A stretch of 64,000 nt of DNA, taken from NCBI GenBank assembly GCA_050261515.1, contig JBLNDJ010000012.1, forward strand, positions 62,001 to 126,000, read 5' to 3'. Positions 31,571 through 41,075 of the stretch are shown one piece after another (the first letter of the stretch is position 1; every line of letters begins with the position of its first letter). A program made the translations under genes and the position numbers. This DNA is from JBLNDJ01 sp050261515 (GTDB lineage Bacteria > Acidobacteriota > Terriglobia > Bryobacterales > Bryobacteraceae). Under the pieces are notes generated by a model. That model saw nothing but the letters and a program-made list of their open reading frames with translations, was not told the origin of the DNA and made no database searches.

Positions 31571-33322
31571 GTGCGGTACTTATGCGGCCTGGTCGTGGCC
31601 GCTTCCCTGTTTGCGCAGCCTGCGATTTTTCCCCTCAAAGACGTTCGGGCCGGAATGAAGGGCGTCGGGAAGACTGTATTTTCAGGGTCCCGGATCGAGG
31701 AGTTTCAGGTTGAGATACTCGGGGTGCTCGACAATATCGGCCCCAAGCAATCACTGATTCTGGCGCGGCTGTCGGGCGGTCCGCTGGCTGAAACGGGCGT
31801 GCTGCAAGGAATGAGCGGGAGCCCGGTTTATATCGACGGCAAGCTCGTGGGCGCGGTGGCGATGGGGTTCGCGTTTTCGAAGGAGCCGGTTGCGGGGATA
31901 CGGCCGATCGAGGATATGCTGCGGGTTCAGGCCTCGCCCGGCGGCAATATCGCGCGCGGGCGTGTGTGGGACGGGAAACTCGCCGGGCTGGTGCCTCCGC
32001 GCGGCGATGCGCTCGACGGCCGCATGGTGGATATCGCGACTCCTGTTTCCTTTGGCGGATTCACGCGGCGCGCGCTCGAGCACTTCGCGCCTCAGTTGCG
32101 CGCGCTCGGCCTCGAGCCACGGCAGGGCATGAGCGGCGGGGGCAGCCCCGGGCCCTCGATCGGCAATGCGGCGAAGCTCGAACCGGGGTCGATGATCAGC
32201 GTGCAACTGCTGTCGGGGGATCTGAGCGTGGGGGCCGATGGGACCGTGACTGCGATCGACGGCAACCGCGTGTACGCCTTTGGACACCGGTTCCTGGCGG
32301 TGGGCACGACGGACCTTCCGTTCGCGCGCGCCGACGTCCTTACGCTGCTTCCGAACCTGTCTGCGTCGTTTAAGATTTCGACCGCGCGCGAGTGGATGGG
32401 CGCGATCACGGAGGACCGCAGCGTGGCCGTTGCGGGCGAGCTCGGCCGCCGCGCCGCCACGATTCCGGTTTCGATCTCGGTCATCGACCGCGGGTCGAAC
32501 GCGGCGAAGCCTTCCACGTACCAGATGCGCATGGTCAACGATCGCGTGCTGTCGCCGTTCCTGATGCAGATGGCGGTCTTTTCGGCGATCGATGCGACCG
32601 AGCGCACGACGGGCGAATCGAGCATCAGCGTGAACGGCGAGGTTGAGTTCGAGGACGGCTCGGGGCCGATCAAGCTGAACAACATGTACGCGGGCGATTT
32701 CGGGCTGGCGGCGCAGGTGTCGCTCGCGACCGCCGTGCCCGTGGCCTACGTGATGCAGAGCGGGTTCAAGACGCTGCGGCTCAAGCGCGTGGCGCTCACG
32801 ATCGAGTCGTTCCCGCGCAAGCGGCAGTTGCAGATCGACCAGATGTGGGCGTCGCGGCGCGAGGTGAAGCCGGGCGAGACGGTGGATTTGACGGTGTCGC
32901 TTGCCGGCGAAAACGGGCTCGAGCTGACGCGCACGGTGAGCTACAAGGTTCCGGTGGGGGCGCCCGCGGGGCCGCTGCAATTCACGGCCGCCGATGCCAA
33001 CACGATCAATATCACGGAATACCGGCAGCTCGTCTCGACCGCGCCGAAATCGCCCGCGCAACTCGTTTCGTTCATGAACGGGCTGCGGGCGAACACGAAG
33101 GCGTACGTGCGGGTGTGGCGCACGGAGCCCTCCTACGACGTGCAGGGAGAGACGCTGCCGGGACCGCCGCCGTCGGTTGGGATGATTCTCCAGCGCACGC
33201 AGGCGTCGCTTTCGGCGACACCGCCGCTGCCGAATGCGCGCATCGCCGAGCTCGAAATTCCCGTGGGCGCCGATATGGTCGTTACCGGCTCGAAAACGAT
33301 TCAAGTGGAAGTGAAGGACTGA
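31571..33322 (+). CDS. SpoIVB-type S55 serine protease family protein
   Basis: 583 residues from a GTG start, with a signal peptide (RYLCGLVVAASLFAQ). The S55 domain holds GMKGVGKTVFSG, LARLSGG, the catalytic GMSGSPVYIDGKLVGAVAMGF (Ser84 by family alignment) and YAFGHRFLAVG. The remainder (about 330-583) is beta-rich with no known motif. S55 proteases process sigma-K factors in sporulating Firmicutes, but acidobacteria have exported copies with unknown substrates. It overlaps the next gene by 1 nt. Confidence 0.85.
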   Translation: MRYLCGLVVAASLFAQPAIFPLKDVRAGMKGVGKTVFSGSRIEEFQVEILGVLDNIGPKQSLILARLSGGPLAETGVLQGMSGSPVYIDGKLVGAVAMGFAFSKEPVAGIRPIEDMLRVQASPGGNIARGRVWDGKLAGLVPPRGDALDGRMVDIATPVSFGGFTRRALEHFAPQLRALGLEPRQGMSGGGSPGPSIGNAAKLEPGSMISVQLLSGDLSVGADGTVTAIDGNRVYAFGHRFLAVGTTDLPFARADVLTLLPNLSASFKISTAREWMGAITEDRSVAVAGELGRRAATIPVSISVIDRGSNAAKPSTYQMRMVNDRVLSPFLMQMAVFSAIDATERTTGESSISVNGEVEFEDGSGPIKLNNMYAGDFGLAAQVSLATAVPVAYVMQSGFKTLRLKRVALTIESFPRKRQLQIDQMWASRREVKPGETVDLTVSLAGENGLELTRTVSYKVPVGAPAGPLQFTAADANTINITEYRQLVSTAPKSPAQLVSFMNGLRANTKAYVRVWRTEPSYDVQGETLPGPPPSVGMILQRTQASLSATPPLPNARIAELEIPVGADMVVTGSKTIQVEVKD

Positions 33323-35583
33323 TGAACAGACCCGCCGTTGCCGCTTGCGTGAGCGCGCTCCTTGCTTCCGCCGCGCTCGCTTCTTCGCCCACCGCGTGGG
33401 AGATGGACAGTTACCGCGATTTTTCCGCGGGCCGGTTCACGGGGCTGTCGCTCGCGCGCGACGGGCGGCTGACACTGGCGCCGAAGATGGAAGCCGTGCT
33501 CGCCTCCGGCCAGCCGGTGATCTGGAGCGTGGCGGCGGGGCCCGACGGTTCCGTTTATGCCGGAACGGGGCATCGCGGGCGCGTATTCCGCATCGACAGG
33601 AGCGGGAAGTCGAGTCTCCTGTGGACCTCCGACCAGCCGGAGATTTTCGCGCTGGCGGTGGATGCGAAGGGCGTTCTCTACGCGGCGACGTCGCCCGACG
33701 GCGCGATTTACCGCATCGAGAACGGCAAGGCGACGGAGTTTTTCTCGCCGAAGACGAAGTACATCTGGGCGCTGGCGTTCGGGCCGGACGGCGCGCTGTA
33801 CGCGGGCACGGGCGACCAGGGGGCGATCTACCGGATCGCGCCGGATGGCAAGGGGGAGGTCTACTACGAGACAGGCCAGGGGCACGTGACCTGCCTTGCG
33901 CTCGACAGGCAGGGGCGGCTGCTCGCGGGCAGCGAGCCGAACGGCCTCATCTACCGCGTCACGGCGAAGGAAAAGGCGTTCGTGCTGTACGATTCGACGC
34001 TGCCCGAGGTGCGGGCGCTCGTTCCCGCGGCCGATGGGACGATCTATGCGGCGGCGCTCGGCGGATCGATGGACCGGCGTGTGCTGGGCGGCGTGACTTC
34101 GGGCCAGGGCGTCCCTCCGAGCGCGAGCGTGAGCACTTCGACCGCGACCGTGACCGTGGAGGCGTCGGCGGACGAAAGCGGGATCGATATTAATCCGAAA
34201 GCGGACGCGTCGAAGCCGCAGAGCGCGCAGCCGGCCTCGGGAGCGGCGGTCACGCCTGCGCCCCCGGTGATCGATATGAGCGGCATGGACAAGTCCGCGA
34301 TCTACCGGATCAACCCGGACAACACGGTCGAAACGCTGTGGACGTCGAAGGAAGAGAACGCGTACGACATGCTGGTGTCGGGCGGCCAGATCGTTTTCGG
34401 CACCGATGGCAAGGGGCGCATCTACCGGCTGAGTGCGGACCGCAAGCTGACGCTCGTCTCGCAGACGAATGAGGGCGAAGCGATACGGCTGCTCGAAAGC
34501 GCGCGGGGCGTGCTGGCCGCGACCGGGGACATGGGGACGATCTACAGGGTGTCGGCGGATCCCGGGGTAAGCGGCTCGTATGAATCGCCCGTGCACGACG
34601 CGGGCACGATCGCGCGATGGGGGCGCCTGACCTGGCGCGGCGATTTGCCGGCGGGGAGCCGGATCGTTTTCCGCACGCGGACCGGCAATTCGGTGCGGCC
34701 CGACAAGACGTGGAGCGATTGGTCCGAGCCCCTGACCGATCCGAAGGGGGGGCCGGTCGCGAGCCCGAACGCGCGGTACATCCAGTGGCAGGCGGAGCTG
34801 ACCGGCACGGCAACGGCGCAGCCCGCGCTAGAGAACGTGACGATCGCGTATCTGCCGCAGAACACGGCGCCGGTTATCCGGGGCATCAACGTGACGTCGC
34901 AGACCTCGGCGCAGGCCGGAGTTGCGAAGGCCGCCGCGCAGGCGCAATCCGGGGGAGCCTACACGGTGACGGTGAGCGATTCGGCGGATGCGTCTTCGGC
35001 GACTTCGAGCGGAACTCCGACGCAGACGGTGACGAAAGCGGGCGCGGAGCAGTTGCAGGTCACCTGGCAGGCGGACGATCCGGATGGCGACCGCATGGTG
35101 TACAGCCTGTATTTCCGGGGCGAAGAAGAGCGCGAGTGGAAGCTGCTGAGAGCGAATTTGACGGAGAACACGTATGCGCTCGACGCGGATGCGCTGGCGG
35201 ACGGGAAGTATTATTTCCGGGTGGTGGCTTCCGACTCGCCGGCGAATTCTCCGGCCAGCGCGAGGAGTGCGGATTTTGTGAGCGCGCCGACGCTGATCGA
35301 TCACACGCCGCCGGTTGTCGCGTTCGGGGCCCCGCGCCGCAACGGGCAACATCTGGAGATCGACTTCGAAGCTGCCGATGCCGCGTCTCCGCTGCGGCGG
35401 TGCGAGTACGCAGTTGATGGCGGCCCGTGGGTGCCGGTAGATCCGGTGGACGGGATCCTCGACGAGCCGAAGGAGAGCTTCACCCTGAAGCTCGACAACC
35501 TGACTCCCGGCGAACACCTGCTCGTCGCCAGGGCTGTGGACGGGGCGAACAATGCGGGGCTGGCGAAGATCGTCGTTCGGTGA
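33322..35583 (+). CDS. Secreted beta-propeller protein with C-terminal fibronectin-like region
   Basis: 753 residues. After a signal peptide (about 1-22) come repeated propeller units: WSVAAGPDGSVYAGTGHRGRVFRI, FALAVDAKGVLYAATSPDGAIYRI, WALAFGPDGALYAGTGDQGAIYRI and others to about residue 430 (these are imperfect copies of one 40-residue unit). A Ser/Thr/Ala-rich low-complexity linker interrupts them at about residues 265-315. The C-terminal third has Ig/FnIII-like strands (WQADDPDGDRMVYSLYFRG, YYFRVVASD). Probably binds ligand or protein in the envelope; it is coupled to the S55 protease, which may process it. Confidence 0.75.
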   Translation: MNRPAVAACVSALLASAALASSPTAWEMDSYRDFSAGRFTGLSLARDGRLTLAPKMEAVLASGQPVIWSVAAGPDGSVYAGTGHRGRVFRIDRSGKSSLLWTSDQPEIFALAVDAKGVLYAATSPDGAIYRIENGKATEFFSPKTKYIWALAFGPDGALYAGTGDQGAIYRIAPDGKGEVYYETGQGHVTCLALDRQGRLLAGSEPNGLIYRVTAKEKAFVLYDSTLPEVRALVPAADGTIYAAALGGSMDRRVLGGVTSGQGVPPSASVSTSTATVTVEASADESGIDINPKADASKPQSAQPASGAAVTPAPPVIDMSGMDKSAIYRINPDNTVETLWTSKEENAYDMLVSGGQIVFGTDGKGRIYRLSADRKLTLVSQTNEGEAIRLLESARGVLAATGDMGTIYRVSADPGVSGSYESPVHDAGTIARWGRLTWRGDLPAGSRIVFRTRTGNSVRPDKTWSDWSEPLTDPKGGPVASPNARYIQWQAELTGTATAQPALENVTIAYLPQNTAPVIRGINVTSQTSAQAGVAKAAAQAQSGGAYTVTVSDSADASSATSSGTPTQTVTKAGAEQLQVTWQADDPDGDRMVYSLYFRGEEEREWKLLRANLTENTYALDADALADGKYYFRVVASDSPANSPASARSADFVSAPTLIDHTPPVVAFGAPRRNGQHLEIDFEAADAASPLRRCEYAVDGGPWVPVDPVDGILDEPKESFTLKLDNLTPGEHLLVARAVDGANNAGLAKIVVR

Positions 35584-35623
35584 GGAGACAGGAGGTTAGT
35601 TGGTCTTTTGTCCCCTGACTCGA

Positions 35624-36337
35624 TTACTCCTTGCTTTCATACCTCAACAGCACCACCGTCACGTTGTCCGGCGCGCCGGCGGCTTTCGCATGAGCGATGA
35701 GTTCGTTCACCTGATCGGCTAGCGGCGCTTCTCGGGAGAGCGTGGCGGCGATGGTGGATTCTGAGACTGGGCCGGACAGGCCGTCGGAGCAGAGGAGAAC
35801 AATGTCGCCCGGTTCGAGGTCCTGTTCGTGGGTGCGGATGTCGAGGTCGGGGGTGGTGCCGACGGCCATGGTCAGGATGTTTTTGTGCGGGAATTTGCTG
35901 ACTTCGTGTTCGGAGAGGCCGAAGCGGAGGCGGAGTTCGTTGACCAGCGTCTGGTCGAAAGAGAGCTGCGTGAGTTCGCCGTTGCGCCAGAGGTAGGCGC
36001 GGCTGTCGCCGACGTTGGCGATCCGGATGCGGGGCAGGTTCCAGCTTGCCACGACGACGGTCGAGCCCATGCCGGCGCAGGCTTCCTCGCGGCGCGCCTT
36101 CGCCAGGACGCAGCGGTTCGCTTCGCGGATCGCTTCTTCGAGGGTGCCGGTTCGGGTGCGCATTCGGTCGGCGATGATCTCGACCGTCATGGCCGAGGCC
36201 ACTTCGCCGCAGGAGGCTCCGCCCATGCCGTCGGCGACGATCGCGAGAGCGAGATCGGGCTCGATCGACCAACTGTCTTCGTTGTTCTGGCGGACCAGGC
36301 CTGGGTCGGTGGCCCCGAAGGCATCGAGCGCCGGCAT
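35624..36337 (-). CDS. PP2C-family Ser/Thr phosphatase
   Basis: 237 residues from the ATG at 36337 (12 residues shorter than the longest frame). Motifs in order: ATDPGLVRQNNEDSW, VADGMGGASCGEVAS, MGSTVVVASWNLPRIRIANVGDSRAYLWRNGELTQLSFDQTLV (two adjoining motifs), LLCSDGLSGPVSE and APDNVTVVLLRYE. These supply the metal-binding aspartates. Such stand-alone phosphatases usually counter PknB-type kinases; none is in the window. Confidence 0.93.
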   Translation of the reverse strand: MPALDAFGATDPGLVRQNNEDSWSIEPDLALAIVADGMGGASCGEVASAMTVEIIADRMRTRTGTLEEAIREANRCVLAKARREEACAGMGSTVVVASWNLPRIRIANVGDSRAYLWRNGELTQLSFDQTLVNELRLRFGLSEHEVSKFPHKNILTMAVGTTPDLDIRTHEQDLEPGDIVLLCSDGLSGPVSESTIAATLSREAPLADQVNELIAHAKAAGAPDNVTVVLLRYESKE

Positions 36338-36408
36338 GAGTCTGTTATCACGCGGTTCCGGCGGCGCTGTCAATTCGGCTCGTGCGCTAGCATGGAGAGA
36401 ACCACTTT

Positions 36409-37251
36409 ATGGCACCCGCGCTCCCCATCTATCAGGTTGTGGTTCTGGCGATCGTGCAGAGCCTGACGGAATTTCTTCCGATCAGCAGCACCGCGCATCT
36501 GGCTCTCGTTCCGCGCCTGCTCGGCTGGGACAACGCGGCGCTGAACAGCCTCGATTTCGACATTGCGCTGCACTTCGGTACGCTGGCCGCGGTGGCGATC
36601 TACTTCTTCCGCGATTGGGTCCAGATCGCGGCCCATGGGTTCGGCATACGCTACGGCAGCGACGCGGACCTGGCGAACAACCGGCGCCTGTTCTGGCTGC
36701 TCGTGATCGCGACGCTGCCGATCGGCGTGCTCGGCTACGTTTTCAAGGACCAGGCCGAGACCACGTGGCGCAGCTCGTATGTGATCGGCGCGATGCTGAT
36801 CGCGGTCGGCATCGTCATGCACTTCGCGGAGCGGGTCGGCCGGGTGAAGAAGGGGCTCGGGGAGGTGTCGCCGGCCGATTCGATCGCGATGGGCTTTGCG
36901 CAGGCGCTGGCCATCATCCCGGGCGTTTCGCGCAGCGGTATCACGATTTCGACGGGGCTCTTCCGCAACATAACTCGCGAGTCGGCGGCGCGGTTCTCGT
37001 TCCTGCTTTCGACGCCCGCGCTGGCAGGCGCGGCGGTGCTGGCGTTCCGCGACCTGCACAAGAGCGGCGGCCTTACGCCGGAAATGCAGGTGCCGTTTAT
37101 CGTAGGGGTGCTCGTCTCGGCGGTCAGCGGATGGATCGTGATCGCTTTCTTCATGCGCTTCCTGCGGACCCATACGCTGCGGTTTTTTATCTACTACCGG
37201 GTCCTATTTGGCATAATGGTTATCGCTCTGGCTATTCTTGGCCGCGCGTAG
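36409..37251 (+). CDS. uppP: Undecaprenyl-diphosphatase UppP/BacA
   Basis: 280 residues, about eight membrane helices. The two signatures are VQSLTEFLPISSTAHLALVPRLLGW at residues 13-37 (Q-xxx-E motif) and IIPGVSRSGITISTGLF (PGxSRSG). It dephosphorylates undecaprenyl pyrophosphate at the inner membrane to recycle the lipid carrier for peptidoglycan and glycans. ftsK starts 1 nt after its stop. Confidence 0.94.
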   Translation: MAPALPIYQVVVLAIVQSLTEFLPISSTAHLALVPRLLGWDNAALNSLDFDIALHFGTLAAVAIYFFRDWVQIAAHGFGIRYGSDADLANNRRLFWLLVIATLPIGVLGYVFKDQAETTWRSSYVIGAMLIAVGIVMHFAERVGRVKKGLGEVSPADSIAMGFAQALAIIPGVSRSGITISTGLFRNITRESAARFSFLLSTPALAGAAVLAFRDLHKSGGLTPEMQVPFIVGVLVSAVSGWIVIAFFMRFLRTHTLRFFIYYRVLFGIMVIALAILGRA

Positions 37252-37252
37252 G

Positions 37253-39607
37253 ATGAACGAATCGTCCGTGGCGCGACACCCACGCCTGGTCGAGGCGGCG
37301 GGCGTCCTCTGTCTGCTGCTCGGGCTGGCACTCTGGCTCAGCCTCCTCTCTTACCACCCGTCCGACCCGTCGTGGAACACGGCGGCGGGCGCGGCGCGGG
37401 CGCGCAACCTGATCGGCCCGGCCGGCGCGTGGATCTCGGATCTCTCGTACCAGACCTTCGGCGTTCTCTCGTTCGGCATCCCGGTCATGCTCATCTGGCT
37501 GGCATGGAACTGGGTGCGCGGGCGGGCGGTGGAGACGCCGCTGGTGAGGATCGCGGGCTCGGTGCTGCTGCTGCTGAGCGCGTGCGCGTCGTTTGCGCTC
37601 GGCCCGAAGTGGTCGTTGTTCGGCGGAACGGTGCAGCCGGGCGGGTTGGCGGGAATGATGCTTGCCGATCTCCTGATGGCGGGGTTCAACTACACGGGCG
37701 CGCTGATCTTCACGTGCGCGGTGCTGCTGGTGTCGCTGTACCTGGCGACCGGATTCCGGCTGTCGCACGTCGCGTTCGCGCTCGCGCCGGTCAGCCGGGC
37801 GTGGCGCGCGTGGCGGGCGCGTCCGAAGAAGCAGCGCGAAGCGCCGGTGCGGCGGGCCAGGCGGGAGCGGGAGCCCGAGGCCGAAGTAGCGCCGGTGTCC
37901 GAACTTGTTGCGGAGCCGGAGCCCGCGCCCGCCGCGACCGCCGACACTCCGCCGTGGGAGACCGCGGCTGAGACCGAGGCCGAGGCCGAGATTCCGATCC
38001 GCACGATCGAGGACCTGGAGCCGCCGCGCCCCGTCGCGCCGGTTTTCGTCGAGGCCGCGCCGGCGGAAACGGTCACGCTGGCGCCCGTGAAGCCCACCGT
38101 CTCGAAAAAGCAGCAATACGTGCTGCCTCCCACCAAGCTGCTCAACGAAGTGCCGCTTCGCAGTCCGTTCGACGAGGAGGAACTGAAGCAGACCGCGGCG
38201 CGAATTAAATCGAAGTTCGAGGAGTTCAACGTATTAGGGTCGGTGGTCCAGATCAACCCCGGGCCGGTGGTGACGACGTTCGAGTTCAAGCCCGAGGCGG
38301 GAATCAAGTACAACCGCATCACGGGCCTGACGGAGGATCTGTGCCTGGGCTTGCAGGCGGAGTCGATCATCATCGAGCGCATCCCGGGCAAGCCGACTGT
38401 CGGGATCGAAGTCCCGAACAAGAAGCGGGAGGTGATCAGCCTCAGGCAGATTCTCGAATCGGATGAGTTCACCAACTCGCAATCGCGCTTGACGATTCCG
38501 CTCGGCAAGGACGCGAGCGGGCGCATCAAGGTCTCGCCGCTCGAGACGATGCCGCACCTGCTCATCGCGGGCTCGACCGGGTCGGGCAAGAGCGTGATGC
38601 TGAACACGCTCATCATGTCGCTGCTGTACAAATCGACGCCGGACGAGGTGCGGATGATCCTGGTCGATCCGAAGCGGCTTGAAATGGGGCTGTACGAGGG
38701 CATTCCGCACCTGCTTACGCCGGTCATTACGGATTCGAAGAAGGCGACCAACGCGCTGCGGAACGCCGTGCTCGAGATGGAGCGGCGGCTGCGGCTGCTG
38801 GCGTCGCAGGGCGTGCGGAACATCGAGCAGTTCAACCGCAAGGTGCGGCAGTTGAAGAACGAGCCGATTCCGCTGTTCGAGGAGGAGGGCGCCGAGGCCG
38901 CCGAGGAGCTCGAGCCGCTGCCGCAGATCCTGATCCTGATCGATGAGCTGGCGGACCTCATGATGGTGGAGGGGCACAACGTCGAGCAGAGCGTCACGCG
39001 CCTGGCGCAGATGGCGCGCGCGGTCGGGATGCACCTGGTGCTGGCGACGCAGCGGCCGAGCGTGGACGTGATCACGGGGCTGATCAAGGCGAATTTCCCG
39101 GCGCGCATCAGCTTCCGCGTGGCGACGCGCGTGGATTCGCGAACGGTGCTCGATGTGATGGGCGCCGAGCACCTGCTTGGCAAGGGCGACATGCTGTTCC
39201 TGCCGCCGGGTTCTTCCCGGCTGGTGCGCGTGCACGCGGCGTTTGTCACCGAGCCCGAGATCAACCGCGTGGTCGAGTTCTGGAAGGCGCAGGCGACGCC
39301 GGACTACGACCAGTCGTTCCTGATCGCGCCTCCGGAGGAGGAGGGCGAGGAGGGCGCGCCGGCGGATGATTTTTCGGGCGAAGAGGATCCGCTCTACCGC
39401 GATGCGGTGCGGGTTGTGCTCGAGATGGGCAAGGCTTCTACTTCGACGTTGCAGCGGCGGCTGCGGCTTGGGTACGGCCGCGCGGCCCGAATTCTGGATA
39501 TGATGCAGCGCGACGGCATCATCGGGCCGCCCGACGGCAGCAAGCCGCGCGAGGTGTTGAAGCGGCCGGACTGGATTGATGAGATCGAGCGGGAGCGGTT
39601 GGATTGA
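37253..39607 (+). CDS. ftsK: DNA translocase FtsK/SpoIIIE
   Basis: 784 residues. Four N-terminal membrane helices (to about residue 170), a proline/glutamate-rich linker (about 185-290), then the motor with Walker A GSTGSGKSVMLNTL, Walker B ILILIDELADLM, RPSVDVITGLIKANFPARIS and a C-terminal gamma winged helix (DPLYRDAVRVVLEMGKASTSTLQRRL to EVLKRP). It pumps chromosome termini through the septum. The start is the ATG at 37253, right behind uppP. Confidence 0.95.
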   Translation: MNESSVARHPRLVEAAGVLCLLLGLALWLSLLSYHPSDPSWNTAAGAARARNLIGPAGAWISDLSYQTFGVLSFGIPVMLIWLAWNWVRGRAVETPLVRIAGSVLLLLSACASFALGPKWSLFGGTVQPGGLAGMMLADLLMAGFNYTGALIFTCAVLLVSLYLATGFRLSHVAFALAPVSRAWRAWRARPKKQREAPVRRARREREPEAEVAPVSELVAEPEPAPAATADTPPWETAAETEAEAEIPIRTIEDLEPPRPVAPVFVEAAPAETVTLAPVKPTVSKKQQYVLPPTKLLNEVPLRSPFDEEELKQTAARIKSKFEEFNVLGSVVQINPGPVVTTFEFKPEAGIKYNRITGLTEDLCLGLQAESIIIERIPGKPTVGIEVPNKKREVISLRQILESDEFTNSQSRLTIPLGKDASGRIKVSPLETMPHLLIAGSTGSGKSVMLNTLIMSLLYKSTPDEVRMILVDPKRLEMGLYEGIPHLLTPVITDSKKATNALRNAVLEMERRLRLLASQGVRNIEQFNRKVRQLKNEPIPLFEEEGAEAAEELEPLPQILILIDELADLMMVEGHNVEQSVTRLAQMARAVGMHLVLATQRPSVDVITGLIKANFPARISFRVATRVDSRTVLDVMGAEHLLGKGDMLFLPPGSSRLVRVHAAFVTEPEINRVVEFWKAQATPDYDQSFLIAPPEEEGEEGAPADDFSGEEDPLYRDAVRVVLEMGKASTSTLQRRLRLGYGRAARILDMMQRDGIIGPPDGSKPREVLKRPDWIDEIERERLD

Positions 39608-39629
39608 TTCATGCTGGCAGGCAGTATCG

Positions 39630-39697
39630 GCGTTCATCTGCGTTCATCGGCGGCTGAAAAAAAGCATTTCTGGCCGCCGATGAACGCAGATGAACGC
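39630..39697. repeat. Perfect 25-bp inverted repeat (hairpin element)
   Basis: Arms 39630-39654 and 39673-39697 are perfect complements around an 18-nt loop. Each arm is itself two tandem 10-nt units (CGTTCATCTG and CGTTCATCGG on the left). It follows ftsK by 22 nt and could terminate transcription, but the arm length and internal repeat suggest a mobile palindromic element of the dispersed-repeat class. Confidence 0.85.
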
Positions 39698-39746
39698 GGA
39701 TTAGGGTCACCAAGGGTCCGCCCGACTCCCGCTCTTGGGCCGCCCA

Positions 39747-40373
39747 TCACTTTTTCGGGTATCCCACCGTCTGCGCGAGCAGAATGCGCTGTTCGGGGCG
39801 CAATTTGAGCTCCTTGGCGAGCGCGGCGCGATCGATGGTGCCGCGGATGACGGTTCCCAGCCCTTCCGAGGCGCAGTAGAGATACACGTTCTGGCCGATG
39901 AAGCCGGCGTCGGCCGCCGAGTAGAAAACCTTATCCTGCTCCGAGCCTCCCATGCGCGCGAAATCGGCGATGTAAACCAGGTTCAGCGGCGCGGTGCCGA
40001 CGAAGCCCTGGCCGCCGGTGGCGGCTCGCAGATCGCCTGCCACGACCGGCTTCAGCGCGTGGGGCTTCGCGTCGTAGAGATAGACGCCTTCGGCCAGCGC
40101 GACGTAGATATCGATCTCCTGCGAGTTCATGGCCGAGGGCGCGGTGCGGCGTCCGTCGGGACGGTTCACGCCGAAGGCGGCCCAGAGGAGGTCGGAAAGA
40201 ACCTGCGGCGAGAGCCTTTCGGGACTGAAGTCGCGCGTGGTTTTGCGGGCGTTCAGAGCCTGCATGAGCGGCTTGCCGGCGCCGGTCCGCGGTTTCGGAA
40301 GCTCGATGGGTTTGAGTTGCTGGCCGGCGAGCGCGAAGACGAACAGGAGAGACAGCAGCACGATTCGTTTCAT
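39747..40373 (-). CDS. SagB-type nitroreductase family protein, secreted
   Basis: 208 residues from the ATG at 40373 (the longest frame adds an unlikely 122-residue N-terminus). A signal peptide (MKRIVLLSLLFVFALAG) is followed by a nitroreductase/SagB-like fold: ARKTTRDFSPERLSPQVLSDLLWAAFGVNR, SAMNSQEIDIYV, ADAGFIGQNVYLYCASEGLGTV and the C-terminal LRPEQRILLAQTVGYP. FMN-dependent redox chemistry is likely. It is divergent from mtaC with a 63-nt gap. Confidence 0.8.
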   Translation of the reverse strand: MKRIVLLSLLFVFALAGQQLKPIELPKPRTGAGKPLMQALNARKTTRDFSPERLSPQVLSDLLWAAFGVNRPDGRRTAPSAMNSQEIDIYVALAEGVYLYDAKPHALKPVVAGDLRAATGGQGFVGTAPLNLVYIADFARMGGSEQDKVFYSAADAGFIGQNVYLYCASEGLGTVIRGTIDRAALAKELKLRPEQRILLAQTVGYPKK

Positions 40374-40400
40374 AGGGTAGATTATGACTCGGCGGAAATA

Positions 40401-40415
40401 ATCATATGATATGAT
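40401..40415. promoter_or_regulatory. AT-rich palindromic site between sagB-like gene and mtaC
   Basis: ATCATATGAT (40401-40410) is a perfect palindrome, and ATGAT is repeated right after it (to 40415). TATGAT occurs on both strands here, so it could be paired -10 elements of divergent promoters, an operator, or both. Such AT-rich sequence is rare in this genome. Confidence 0.5.
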
Positions 40416-40436
40416 TTTTGGCGGAAGGCAGGCGCG

Positions 40437-41075
40437 ATGGTGAATCTTGACGGGTTGTATGACGCGGTCTTGGATGGCGATACCAAGGGCGCGGTTGCGG
40501 TGACGAAGGAGGCCCTTGGGGCGGGCGTCGATCCGATGGAGTTGGTCACCGGGCAGATGATGCGAGCGATGGATGAGGTCGGGCGGCGATTCGAGGCCGA
40601 GGAGTATTTTGTTCCCGAACTGCTGTTGTCGGCTCGGGCGATGAAGTCGGCGCTCGAGCTTGTCCGGCCGCTGCTGGCGGAGCGCGGCGCGAAGCCGGCG
40701 GGGAAGGTGGTCATCGGCACCGTCAAGGGCGACCTGCACGATATCGGGAAGAACCTGGTTGCTTCAATGCTCGAGGGCGCTGGGTTCGAGGTCACCGACC
40801 TCGGGACCGATGTTTCGGCGGAACGCTTCGTCGAGACGGCGAGGAGCACCGGCGCCGATATCGTCGCGCTCTCCGCCCTGCTGACGGTCACGATGCCTTC
40901 GATGCGGCGTGTGGTCGAGGCGCTCGGCGAGGCCGGGATGCGCGGCCGCGTGAAGGTCATGATCGGCGGCGCTCCGGTTACGCGCGAGTTCGCGCAGGAG
41001 ATCGGCGCGGACGCCTATAGCGAGAACGCCGCGGCGGCGGTGGCCGTGGCGAGGAAAGCGGTGACGGCGGCATGA
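40437..41075 (+). CDS. mtaC: Corrinoid protein MtaC-like (B12-binding)
   Basis: 212 residues in two domains: an N-terminal helical cap (B12-binding 2, about 1-85, with FVPELLLSARAM) and a Rossmann-like cobalamin domain with the lower-ligand motif DLHDIGKNL (His101), then SALLTVTMPSM and GGAPVT. It carries the methyl group between the substrate methyltransferase and an acceptor. It is coupled to mtaB (4-nt overlap), which suggests methanol as methyl donor, so I use mtaC; a homolog for methylamine or methoxy substrates is the alternative. Confidence 0.88.
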   Translation: MVNLDGLYDAVLDGDTKGAVAVTKEALGAGVDPMELVTGQMMRAMDEVGRRFEAEEYFVPELLLSARAMKSALELVRPLLAERGAKPAGKVVIGTVKGDLHDIGKNLVASMLEGAGFEVTDLGTDVSAERFVETARSTGADIVALSALLTVTMPSMRRVVEALGEAGMRGRVKVMIGGAPVTREFAQEIGADAYSENAAAAVAVARKAVTAA

